From: Helianthus annuus | Lineage: Eukaryota > Streptophyta > Magnoliopsida > Asterales > Asteraceae | NCBI RefSeq assembly: GCF_002127325.2 | Contig: NC_035435.2 | Span: forward strand, 15,664,002 to 15,728,001 | DNA length: 64,000 bases | Direction: 5' to 3' | Shown here: positions 12,501 to 22,875 of the stretch, piece by piece | Layout: the number at the start of each line of letters is the position of its first letter | How positions within the stretch are numbered: the first letter of the stretch is position 1 | Translations under genes and position numbers: made by a program | The notes under the pieces: generated by a model | What the model was told of the DNA's origin: nothing | Database searches by the model: none | The model's input: the letters and a program-made list of their open reading frames with translations, nothing else

Positions 12501-13905
12501 CCACATCACACACGACATCATCCTTGTACGTGGACCCAATGGAAATTGAAACAAGTGCCCTTTTGGATACCGTCACTTCACCTCCCTTTTTAAGCCATTG
12601 AAGCTTGTATGGTTTCGGGTGACTCTCTGTCTTCAAGGCCAACTTTTGAACTGCCTCTTCAGAAATCAGGTTGTCACAACTCCCCGAATCAATGACGAAC
12701 GTGCAAACCTTCCCCAAAAAGGTACATGTTGAATGGAAGATGTTGTGTTTCAGCCAGTCATCCCCATCTGCCTTTGGTGTGTAGCAAGAGCGCCTGACCA
12801 CCAAGTTCACCCCAACATCACCGGTCACAACCTCTTCTTCGTACTCAGTTTCTTCATCAAACACGGGGTTATTTTCATATTCCTCATACTGTTCATCCTC
12901 AGACTCAGCAAACAAGTGTCTTTTACCGGCCTTCTTACACTCAGCTTGACGATGGCCTGTCTCACCACAATTGAAACATCTCGGACCACTACTACTAGCC
13001 CCCTTAGAAGTAGGCCCGGTATTGCTACCCCTCGGCTTCTGCTGACTAGGCCCGCCACGAGGTGCCCCACTGCCTGACCCAACGTTTCCCCCAGCAGGGG
13101 TAAATGAACCGCACACCCGACGGTTTTGTTTCTCAAACGCCAACGCCCGTTGGTGTGCCTCTGGAATGGTTAACGGATCAAAAAGGTTCACGGACTCCAT
13201 AATTTGAACCCTAAGACCCCCAATATACCGAGAAACAAGTTGTTCCTCCGGTTCTTGAATATCATTCCTCGCGATCAATTAATAAAACTCCGTTGTATAA
13301 TCATCAACAGATTTGGCCCCCTGTTTTAAAATCTGTAGACTTTGGTATATCAACCTTTGAAAATTATGAGGCAAAAAGTTGGACCGCAAGCATTTCTTCA
13401 TCTTGGCCCATGTCACGATCCTTGACTTTCCGAGCCTATTCCGTGTTAATTTCAATTGTTGCCACCACGCAGAGGCCCTACCACGTAATCTGGTAGCGAT
13501 CAAGGCCACCCGCTTGTTTTCAGGCACCTCCTTGTACTCGAACACCTCCTCTACAGTAGCCAACCAATCGATGAACCCCTCCGGATTCAAACTAGACCCA
13601 TCAAATTCCGGAATATCAACTCTTATCCCAGAATCCCAACGCCTGTTACCCCCTCCACGTTCACCCCTTGGTTGCCCCTCCCGTTCGTCTTCGGAAGTCG
13701 AATCATCACCAAATGGGTTACTAAGTTCAGAACCATACCCGTCATTGGGTCTCTGCCTCCTACGATTGATCAAGTCGGCCATCCGGTCAGTCAACTGATC
13801 GACCACTTGATCCAACCGCTCATCCACCCTTGCCATAAGCCGCTGCTCCAACTCCCGTTCATACACTTCATCGAGAGGCCTGTTGTTGTTTCTCCTCGGA
13901 GGCAT
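9508..13905 (-). pseudogene. CRM-like gag-pol polyprotein with three in-frame stops
   Basis: One minus-strand frame runs from ATG at 13905 (MPPRRNNNRP), only 31 nt inside the 5' LTR, to a stop at 9508 within the 3' LTR. In order: gag with an acidic/Arg-rich N-terminus, CCHC knuckle (CFNCGETGHRQAEC, near 12960), protease (VIDSGSCDNL, near 12690), RT (VVYFDDVLIYS, near 11660), RNase H (LHTDASQGGIG), integrase with zinc-binding and D,D-type motifs (SDRDTRFLSHFW), and a C-terminal acidic tail. Three nonsense codons interrupt it: TAA at 13279-13281, TAA at 11005-11007 and TAG at 10237-10239. Context suggests each was a Gln codon. In the QTDGQTE-type motif near 10200 the Asp reads Tyr. No frameshift is needed elsewhere, so it decayed recently. 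Confidence 0.9.
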
Positions 13906-13922
13906 TTTGAGACAGGAATTCG

Positions 13923-13934
13923 GCTCTGATACCA
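13923..13934 (-). other. Primer binding site of the CRM-like element
   Basis: TGGTATCAGAGC on the minus strand, two bases after the 5' LTR terminus. Confidence 0.88.
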
Positions 13935-13936
13935 AC

Positions 13937-14432
13937 TGATGTAGTGTGTGGTACGATAAATGAAGATCAAACACGTTGATTCTGCGAATACCCGTGTAGT
14001 TCTTCCCCAACCCCAAAATTCAACCCAAAGGGCACGGAATTTGAAGTGAAAAATCAGTTTTCTCAAAATTCAAGTCTGCACTTTTCATTATCTTTAGCAA
14101 CATATAAATAGAGACTGAAATTCGAAAATGGGCCTAAAACACACTTGGGCCAAAAACTAGAACAAAACAAAAGTCCAAAAAACCCACTAAAAACATAAAA
14201 CATAAAATAACTCATGGAAATAAGCGTTTTTTGTCCCGGACGATGACCCAAACCGCCGTAGACAGTTTGCAGCAAGATAGAGCTTGTTCTCACGTTCAAA
14301 TCGCCTGGTCGCACGTCCCAAACGGACCCCCGTAGCCCAAGTTAGAGCCATTTTAGTGAGGCCCCTTTTGTTACGCGGTCTTGGGCCTCCAAATACAAAA
14401 TAGCCCGCTCCTCTACACTTGGGCCTGCATCA
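13937..14432 (-). repeat. 5' LTR of the CRM-like element
   Basis: 496 bp, TGATGTAG to CTGCATCA. It differs from 9103-9598 at three sites (C/T near the left end, G/T, A/G). Confidence 0.93.
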
Positions 14433-14986
14433 GTATGTTGGGGTTTTGTATACAAAATTTGTTACCTCCTGGTTAAGGAGTAACATTTCCACAAGTCAGG
14501 TCTGACAGTACCAACGGGTGATAATTGATATAACTTGGAAACAAATGTAATTGCGGGATCTCCCTCAATACTGTTCTCTGTGAAATTATTTTATTTAAAC
14601 CTGATTAAAATGGGATTCACTCAACAGTATTTCCCACTGACAAAATGTTTTTAAAACGCGTTTCAGGTAACAAAATGTGAAAGCCAAATAGAAGCCAGCT
14701 GGACAGCACTAAAGGCTTGGAAAAGTGGCAATAAAGTTACCTAAGAATGAAATGGATGTTTTTATTAAATAAATAGGATTTATTCCTATGAAATGTGTGT
14801 ATTGAAAACTTGGTTTTTACCCATGTGTTTAATGTTATAAAACATGGTGGTTTACTCTGATTAAATATTTCCTAACTACGGTCCTGATGAAAATTTCCGC
14901 TGCCAAATTGGATAAATAAACGTGATACCACCGAAACTGGCTCACGGCCGCCCGTTCCAGGGAACTAGGGATCGGGGGCTGTGACA

Positions 14987-15415
14987 TTTCTCGACATAAA
15001 CTCTTACATCTAACTAATCTTTATCCATGAAGGAATTTGCACGAATCGTATTATCAAATAATATCATTCAATATCATTCGTAAATCTACTAGTAGAGTAA
15101 ATAAAGTTCAAAAGAACTTACCGCGATCTTGAGATACTTGTGCCTTCGAGTGACTTGCGCCTTCTTCCTTCTTCGTGCCTATATGTCATAATCCCATGCT
15201 TTAGCTTTCATAAACAATACTTTCACAACCCTTATAATACGCTATGGCGTCTACTATTCACATACATCATTATCATAAAGAAGTTGCATCAATCTTAACA
15301 AGCATTCATGTAAGAACCATAATTAAACTCACTTAGGCATTTCGTCGAACACATTGTGTGCGTATCACTAGTTTAGCACAATGTACAAGCATCCTAAGCA
15401 CAATTTCCATAGTTC
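14987..15415. repeat. Captured fragment of element A LTR in B unit 1
   Basis: It starts at the TTTCT site and reads through element A LTR sequence to CCATAGTTC, then switches abruptly to element B leader. It shares the variants ACCGCGATC and CATACATCAT with the right LTR of A (36816 onward) rather than the left LTR, so it came from this insertion site. Confidence 0.87.
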
Positions 15416-15566
15416 ATAATTATATTTTCTTGCTATGTGTTATCTGACTATTTGTTAGTTTACAGTATGAAATAAATTCAAAGTGTTGGGAAATAAATTA
15501 CGGGAATACGTGCATAATTGTATTTTCTTGCTATGTGTTATCTGACTATTTGTTAGTTTACAGTAA
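15416..15566 (+). repeat. Direct repeat in the B unit 1 leader
   Basis: About 52 bp (ATAATTRTATTTTCTTGC...) occurs at 15416 and again at 15514, 98 bp apart. The second copy runs into the start codon of the extra ORF. Unit 2 has the same arrangement from 29562. Confidence 0.85.
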
Positions 15567-16422
15567 GAGCGACCAAGGACCCTCTGACGCGTATCGTCAA
15601 TTGTCTGGTTCGCCTAGGAGCGAAGGCACCTCCTCTTCTCAGCCTGCCCTCTCAGGGTACTCTGCTGACACGGAAGAAGGAGTCTTTGTGTTTAAGGCTC
15701 AATCTGAAGAGCCATTTCCTCAGAAAAAGAGGGGATGATTCAGTAGGGGAGCACACGAGCGTAGGAAACGAATGAAAAAGTTGCAGGAACAGCGAGTGTT
15801 AGCCGCAGCAAAAAGAGAGACTGATGCCTATAATCAGGATATGCTAAATAGGGGTATAGCTAATATCCATATTTTAGCAACCACTGCTGATGACCCAAAC
15901 CTGGAACAAATGCTAGCACCCCAACCACAACCACAAAATCCTGACCAACCCATGGAAGTAGAAAATCAAATAGAAATGCCTGATTACAACCCGGAGGAGA
16001 TACCTAGGGTACCTGCACCAAATCATCTAGACCCAAACAACTACGACCCCTGGTGGGACGATGTTAGGGACTACGTGCAACAAAACCCAATACAGGAAAA
16101 TGTGCCAATGCCCAACTTAGGAGCTTACCCTGGGTTAGATCCTCAAGATCCCTACAACATTAGTGATGCATATGTTAGGGAAATTTTAGAGAATCCACAC
16201 CCATACCAGGCCCCAATGCCTCCATATCAGGAACCCGCACCACAAATTCCAAACCCAGTCCTAGAACCTGCACCCCCAATGAGTGCAGAAAATGTCCAAG
16301 AACTTAGGACCTTCGGTGAGGAAATTTTAGAAAGCAGTGAGAGAATGCGACAAGTGGGAGAGCGCCTCGTATGGAAATACGACGAGCGTAATATGGATTT
16401 TTGGATGAATCTATATCAGTGA
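15565..16422 (+). pseudogene. Additional ORF upstream of gag, unit 1 (Pro/Gln/Glu-rich protein)
   Basis: A sense-strand frame sits between the LTR side and gag. It encodes a Ser-rich N-terminus, a basic patch (RRKRMKKLQEQR), then a Pro/Asn/Glu-rich acidic region with PWWDDVRDYVQQNP and a C-terminal helical stretch (about residues 240-285). No known domain was recognised. In unit 1 the likely start codon is AAG at 15565-15567, where unit 2 has ATG. A TGA at 15736-15738 interrupts the frame and is shared by both units. It does not resemble gag, which follows 270 bp downstream with its own start. Confidence 0.7.
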
Positions 16423-16694
16423 ATGTGATGGCAGGAACGGTAGTAGTAATAATATATTATAATAAAATAATATATGTGTGTATGTGTTAGAAAAAAAACA
16501 CTACGGATGCCTACTATTAGTATTGTAGCTTTACATTTCAGTCGGTATTGTAATTTAAATTTCAGTACTAGTGTGTAATGATGCATACTATATAAATAGA
16601 GTAAAAGTCGCAATGCTCGACGCTTTTGACCAAAAAGTGTTTGTTATGTGATTGGTTGTATTCCAATATTAATTGTGATATTAATATTTGGTAA
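16423..16694 (+). other. Spacer between the extra ORF and gag, unit 1
   Basis: AT-rich 272 bp without an ORF. A TATA-like TATATAAATAG occurs near 16588-16600 and could be a second promoter for gag-pol (inference). Unit 2 carries the same sequence. Confidence 0.45.
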
Positions 16695-19600
16695 ATGTTT
16701 AAAATTCAGATGGCCGATGAGCGAAATCAAGATAATCTGAATAACGATAACCAGAGTAACGATAACGTGGTTAATGAGAATCCGGACAACAATTACAGTG
16801 GAAACCAAATGGATAATAGTGCCGTTCAACACATAGTGGCACAAGGAATTATAGATGCAATGCCATTTATTATTCAAACGGTTCAAGAAGCGAATAATAA
16901 AAGTAAGCATAGCAGTAAGCGACCAACTGAACCAGAACACAGCGTGAACAATGGACTCATACTTCAAGCGCCCATTCCCAAAAGAAGAAGAACCATGCCA
17001 TATGGTTGTTCTTACAAAGAATTCTGGTCCTGTAAACCAATAGAATTCTCGGGCAATGAAGGACCCATTGCAGCTCTATGCTGGATAGAGAAAACCGAGG
17101 CTGTTCTGAAAATAAGCAAGTGTGCTGAAGAAGATAAGATAATGTTTGCTTCAAACCTATTTAAAAACGCAGCCTTAGAATGGTGGAACACTATCCTCCA
17201 GTCAAGAGGAAGTGATAGAATTTATAGCATGGAATGGGAGGAGTTCAAAAGTATGGTAGAAAGAAAGTTCTGCCCTCCCAATGAAAAGGAACAGATAGCA
17301 AATAAGTTTCTAAATCTTAGAATGGTCGGGGTAGACAGTAAGGGTTACACTACCACATTCTTTGAATATGCTAGGATAGTACCAACCCTTGCATCACCTG
17401 AACCGGTATTAATCTCCCGTTATATCTGGGGATTAATTGGAGAGATTAGACATGTAGTCAAGGCAGCTAGACCCCAAACTATAGAGGAAGCTGTAGAACT
17501 AGCCAATACCTTGACAGATGAGTTAATCCGTACTAGAGAAGAAGACCAGAGGAGAAACCTAACCCAAAGGCTTACTCAAGAATTCCATTCAGGGAATTTT
17601 AACCGTAGGAATGTAGGTTCTACCTCAGCACCATACTGCAGAAACTGCAAAAAGAAGCATTCTGGAAGATGCTCTACTTACTGCAATTACTGTAAGGCGC
17701 CAGGACACAAGGAAGAAAATTGCAGGAGAAAAACCAGTAATGGAATGTGCTACAACTGTGGAGAAAAAGGTCATATTAAGACGAACTGTCCGAAATTGGC
17801 TCCAGCTGCAAACAACAAGAATACTAAAAATGCTAGAGCATTCGTTCTAACTGCAGACGAAGCTAGGATGATTCCGGACGTTATTGCTGGTACGTTTTTA
17901 GTTAATGATATTTTTGCTAAAGTATTATTTGACTCTGGTGCAAACCAAAGTTTTATTAATACTTCATTTTGCAAACTCCTAAATCAATCATTAACTAAAC
18001 TACCACAAGAATGTCTAGTAGAGACAGCAAATGGAGAAACCGTTAAGATTTCTGAAATATTGCAAGGAGCAAGAATAGAAATTTTTAATCAAAAATTTAT
18101 TGCAAACCTTTACCCAATGAATCTGGTAGGATTTGATGTCGTGCTAGGAATGGATTGGTTAATAGCCAATAAAGCCAATATCTTATGTGATCAAAAGTCA
18201 ATTCAGATAAAATCACCAAGAGGTGAAAAGATCACAATTAAAGGAGATAAACCATCTAGATCCACTAAATTCATCTCTGTGATGAAAACTGCCAGTTGTA
18301 TAAGAAAAGGATCTATAGTTTATCTGATTTCTATGATCACTAACACGAAAGGAAAAGAATTAAACGACATTCCAGTAGTGTCTCAGTTTTCAGATGTCTT
18401 TCCAGAAGAATTGCCAGGACTACCGCTAGACAGAGAAGTTGAATTTAGAATTCACCTGTTACCAGGAACAGCACCAATTGCCAAAGCACCTTACCGTTTG
18501 GCACCCGCGGAAATGCAAGAACTGAAGAAACAGCTAGACGAATTGTTGGAAAAAGGATTCATACAGCCAAGCTCATCGCCATGGGGAGCGCCGATTTTAT
18601 TTGTTAAAAAGAAGGACGGATCAATGCGTATGTGCATTGACTACCGCGAATTAAACAAAGTCACGATTAAGAATCGGTATCCATTACCGAGGATCGATGA
18701 TTTGTTTGATCAACTTCAAGGAGCTCGATTTTTCTCAAAAATTGATTTAAGATCAGGATATCATCAATTAAAGGTACAGGAAGAGGACATTCCTAAAACC
18801 GCATTCAGAACGAGGTATGGTCATTATGAATTTACTGTCATGCCATTTGGTTTAACCAATGCCCCAGCCGCATTTATGGACACGATGAACCGAATATGTA
18901 AACCATATTTGGATAAATTCATAATTGTCTTCATAGATGATATTCTAATTTACTCTAAAAGTAAAGAAGAGCATGCAAAGCACTTGCAATTACTTTTAAG
19001 TTTATTGAGAAAGGAAAAGCTTTATGCTAAGTTTTCAAAATGTGAGTTTTGGTTAGAACAGGTACAATTTCTCGGACATTTAGTTAACCATGAAGGAATT
19101 CATGTAGATCCAACAAAGATCGAGGCAATTACCAAATGGAAAACCCCTGAGTCACCAACCGAGGTTAGAAGTTTCTTAGGATTGGCCAGTTATTATAGAA
19201 GATTTATTCGAAATTTTTCTAGAATAGCCATTCCTTTAACTAAGTTAACCTGTAAATCTGTTAAGTTTGAATGGGGACCAAAACAAGAAGAAGCTTTTAG
19301 AATCCTTAAGCAAAGATTAACCCATACACCCATACTAGCGTTACCGGAAGGAACTGAAGACTTTGTAGTCTTTTGTGATGCTTCAAAGTTAGGTTATGGA
19401 TGTGTATTAATGCAACGTCAAAAGGTTATAGCTTATGCCTCTAGACAACTTATGAGTCATGAAGAAAATTATTCAACCCATAATTTGGAATTAGGAGCTA
19501 TAATTTTTGCCCTTAAGATTTGGAGACATTATCTTTATGGTAGTAAGTTTACCGTTTTTACAGATCATAAGAGTTTAAGGTATGTTTTTGGGCAAAAAGA

Positions 19601-20760
19601 GTTGAATATGAGACAAAGACGCTGGATGGAATTACTTAGTGATTATGATTGTGATATCCAGTATCATGCAGGAAAAGCCAATGTGGTGGCTGATGCTTTA
19701 AGTCGAAAGTATCACGAAAAGCCAAAAAGGGTACGTTCTCTTAAATTAAATCTACAAGTAGATTTAAACGATCAGATTAGAAAAGCACAAGAATCAGTAA
19801 TCAAGGAGTATACTGAAAAATTAAAAGGAATGATTAAGGAGTTAGAACAAGGAACAGATGGAATTTGGAGGTTCCATAAAAAGAGAATGTGGATACCTAA
19901 ATTAGGAAATTTACGTCACCGTATATTAGAAGATGCCCATAAATCTAAATATACGATGCATCCAGGAAGTGATAAAATGTACCAGGATTTAAGGAAAAAT
20001 TTCTGGTGGATAGGAATGAAAAAGGATGTAGCAGCCTTTGTTTCTAAATGTTTAACTTGCTCATAAGTTAAAGCTGAACATCAGAAACCCTCAGGTTTAT
20101 TGCAACAATTAGAAATGCCAGTTTGGAAATGGGAATTGATAACAATGGATTTTGTTACCAAATTACCCAAAACAAGAAAAGGTAATGATACAATCTGGGT
20201 GATTGTAGATAGGCTAACCAAGTCAGCTCATTTCCTACCAATGAAGGAAACCTTTAGTGTGGAACAATTAGCCAAATTGTATGTAAATGAAATCGTTTCA
20301 TTACATGGCATTCCTTTATCAATTGTTTCTGATAGGGATAGCCATTTTACTTCTCATTTTTGGTCAAGTTTCCAAAAAGCAATGGGAACCAAGTTGAACT
20401 TAAGCACAGCTTATCATCCTCAAACAGACGGGCAAAGCGAAAGGATAATCTAGACGATGGAAGACATGCTTAGAGCTTGTGTAATTGATTTCGGAGGTAA
20501 TTGGGATGAACATTTACCTTTAATAGAATTTTCTTATAATAACAGTTATCACACAAGTATCAATGCTGCACCATTCGAAGCACTTTATGGACGAAAGTGC
20601 AGAACCCCAGTCTGTTGGGCAGAAATTGGGGAAAAACAACTATCTGGACCCGAGATAGTACAAGAAACAACTGACAAAATCATTCAAGTCAAGGAACGAC
20701 TGAAAGCAGCGCGTGATCGATAAAAGAGCTACGCTGATAACAGACGCAAACCATTAGAAT
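16695..20760 (+). pseudogene. Tekay-type gag-pol, unit 1, N-terminal and central part
   Basis: The open frame runs 1123 codons from 16695; the ATG at 16710 (MADERNQDN) is an equally likely start. In order: gag core, two CCHC knuckles ([14 protein letters not shown] near residue 330 and [14 protein letters not shown] near 352), protease ([10 protein letters not shown] near 410), RT ([10 protein letters not shown] near 747), RNase H ([10 protein letters not shown] near 893, TDHKSL), then the integrase zinc domain and core ([23 protein letters not shown]). Stops at 20064-20066 (TAA), 20451-20453 (TAG) and 20721-20723 (TAA) are all Gln codons in unit 2. The gene is cut at 20760 by the SIRE-like insertion and resumes at 27224. 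Confidence 0.93.
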
Positions 20761-21167
20761 TTCTGTTCTAAAGCTTGCCATATCGACTGTGCACTATCAT
20801 CGTGCTGTAGCAGAACTAGAATATCCTCTTTTATCGCTTGCTGCAGAATGCTAACCATCTTCTTTTCTGCTTTGAATTAAATCTGCTCTGCATCTGTAAG
20901 ACTTGCGATGATCTTCAACATATTCAACCCGTCTACCGGAGGAACATACTTCCGTTCGATTTTTATCCAGCACTCTATATGGTTGGCCTGCACCCAATTT
21001 TTGAACCTCCCGGACCACCCTAAATATTCATCCAAACTCATCAATTTCGGAGGCTTCTGCATCGTTCCAAGCTCGTTTTCCAGATTTACATTCTGCATGA
21101 TGCTAGCAGGACTCTGAGTAACTCCACCACTACCCGCAAACATGTTATAAAAATCTTGACTTTCCAT
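20761..21167 (-). pseudogene. Inverted N-terminal half of a SIRE-like gag
   Basis: From ATG at 21167 the minus strand encodes about 135 residues of copia gag (MESQDFYNMFAGSG; PPKLMSLDEY; RFKNWVQANH; KEDILVLLQHDDSAQSIW). One stop lies near 20877 in the middle. The text runs right up to the left junction at 20761 and stops there. The C-terminal part of a similar gag lies in the opposite orientation from 22876, so the two halves of one protein family sit head to head. Confidence 0.8.
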
Positions 21168-21235
21168 TTTCAGTCACAACAAAGAAATTTTCAAATAACA
21201 ATTGATAACCACAAAAGCGAACTAGACAGAACCCT

Positions 21236-21690
21236 TTGAGCGAACCACCCAAAGAGCTTTGGAGCGAACCAGAAATCACCCTAAGAGCGAACCAGAAATG
21301 AGCACTTCGAGCGGACCAGGCAACTGTCTTTTGAGCGGACCAGACAATGAACTTTTGAGCGAACCAGGAAACTGTCTTTTGAGCGAACATCATTGAATTA
21401 CAACCCTACCAAGTTTCAGGTCGAAACTCCAAGTCGTTTAGGAGAAATCGGGGTTTTTCGGGTCGAATTCGCGTCATACGATCAGACAGGTTCGCTCATT
21501 TGGTCACAATTCAGGTCCGCTTATTGTATATCAAGTAGATCCGCTCCAAATCAAACAGGTTCGCTCAAAAATTATCACACTTGGTCCGCTCAGAGTTCAA
21601 TATATAAGGTTCGCTCCATGTGCTTAATTGGTCCGCTTATGTGACATATTGTGGTCCGCTCCAAATGTTGATCAAATAAGGTTCGCTCTT
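21236..21690. repeat. Two opposed arrays of a 24-bp-spaced 9-mer (GAGCGAACC / GGTTCGCTC)
   Basis: Left of about 21400 there are seven copies of GAGCGAACC or GAGCGGACC at roughly 24-bp spacing (21236-21390). Right of 21480 there are nine copies of the reverse complement, GGTTCGCTC or GGTCCGCTC, at similar spacing (21488-21690). Each array reads GGTTCGCTC toward its own gag start, as expected for two 5' leaders joined head to head. The bases between copies are not conserved. Confidence 0.85.
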
Positions 21691-21789
21691 TTGTCATCTT
21701 CTACATGTGATTCTCTGAACTTACAAGACAGGTTGTCGGCAACATAAAAAGTTCAAGTTGATTGTCTGATTATTACATATCAAGTTAGG

Positions 21790-22440
21790 CCCAATCATCG
21801 ATTCATGCCGTCCATTGATAATTGTCGCCCCCATTAAACATGCGAGGCCCAATGCATGTTTGTTGATTACTTGCACCGCCCAAATTAAACAATTTTTTGT
21901 TACACCGCCCAAGGTACACCGACCCACTGCTTTTTGTGGCCCAATCGCAGCCTTTTGATTGCACCGTCCCACATTAAATTGAAGGCCCAATCCCAGGTGT
22001 TTTTGTTACACCACCGCCCAATAACTGTAGCCTAAACATATTCAATTAATCAGTTATGTCGGCAGGTGAAGCCCACTAACAAATGTTTGTGGATTGTTTG
22101 ACATTAATTGTTGCCGCCCATTAATTCACATCGGTCCAGTCCCAGTTATTTTTGTTCACCGCCCACAACAAATTTTAACGGCCAATCACTACCCTTTAAA
22201 TCACCGCCCATTTGTTGTTGTTGATTTGTTGTTTTGTGCCGCCCATTAGTTCAAATCGGTCCAATCCCAGCCCCTTGCACAGCCCACAAGCCCATGTTGT
22301 TGATTTAGTGCACCAGCCACAAAACAGGAGATCCAATTAATTGCACCGCCCATTTGCATTAAAATCGGCCCAACATCACCGCCCATTAAAAGTGTGTATT
22401 CTGTCCAATCAGAAAATTATAAACAAGGCCCAAGTTGTTT
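21790..22440. repeat. Degenerate CACCGCCCA / GGCCCAATC repeat region
   Basis: About ten copies of (C)ACCGCCCA or GCCGCCCATT alternate with GGCCCAATC or GGTCCAATCCCAG-type blocks in a T/G-rich background. No coding frame. It may be U3 or upstream sequence of the sense gag, since a TATA-like box follows at 22545. Confidence 0.65.
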
Positions 22441-22544
22441 TTATAAAACCGATTCTATAATGATTTGTGTGTTTTGTTTGTTAGTCACATCATTACGTTT
22501 TTTTAAAAAAAAAAACAAACAAACAAAAAAAAAAACATTATTAG

Positions 22545-22553
22545 TCTATAAAG
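22545..22553 (+). promoter_or_regulatory. TATA-like box upstream of the sense gag
   Basis: TCTATAAAGG lies about 330 bp before the gag ATG, after an A/C homopolymer stretch. A CAG splice-acceptor-like site follows the pyrimidine-rich TTGTTTGTTTGCAG near 22683-22696, so the leader may be spliced. Confidence 0.45.
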
Positions 22554-22875
22554 GATTGGGGGGCATTTGAACTAAAAGTGTGCATTCATTGGAACGTTTT
22601 CACGAATCTTCGACAACGAGTCTTAGATTGGGTTCATCAACACACTGTTGCTTTTTCAATCAGTTTTGATTTAATCGTTTACTTGTTTGTTTGCAGGAAA
22701 TCCAAGGTGTTTGTCAAGAATAGGATTCTCGCTCGAGAGAATTCTCACTCAATTTGTTGTCACCGGTTTATCAGATATTCATCTGATTCATTTGTTTTTG
22801 AAAAGGATATTGAACGTGTGTGAATTTTCTTATCATTCGAAAACCTGTTTTCGTGAATCTTTTCATTACCGAAAC

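Larger units (their letters stand above)
9103..14432 (-). mobile_element. CRM-like chromovirus inserted in LTR1 of element B
   Basis: A complete 5330-bp element flanked by GTATG (9098-9102 and 14433-14437). LTRs are 496 bp each, begin TGATGTAG, end GCCTGCATCA, and differ at only three positions. It reads on the minus strand. A primer site (TGGTATCAGAGC) lies at 13934 down to 13923, and a purine tract (CAGGAGGGAA) lies just inside the 3' LTR. Short TGATG...CATCA LTRs, a very short leader, the RT type and a pol frame that runs into the 3' LTR fit the centromeric-retrotransposon (CRM) group. That assignment is inference. Confidence 0.85.
8206..14986 (+). repeat. LTR1 of element B, split by a CRM-like element
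   Basis: It begins TATAACAACCC and ends GGGGCTGTGACA. Removing 9103-14432 and one GTATG leaves about 1446 bp, matching LTR2 and LTR3. The promoter region has GC-rich palindromes at about 8370-8640 and a TATA box (CCTATAAATAG) near 8655-8665. Confidence 0.88.

Noticed and set aside
12825..13136. Open frames opposite or offset to the CRM-like gag (also 12733-13077 and 13379-13798)
   Set aside because: Composition follows the real minus-strand polyprotein; they are shadows.
16957..17154. Minus-strand frames opposite the Tekay gag (also 17771-17974, 31017-31301)
   Set aside because: Shadows of gag-pol; repeated in unit 2 only because the units are duplicates.
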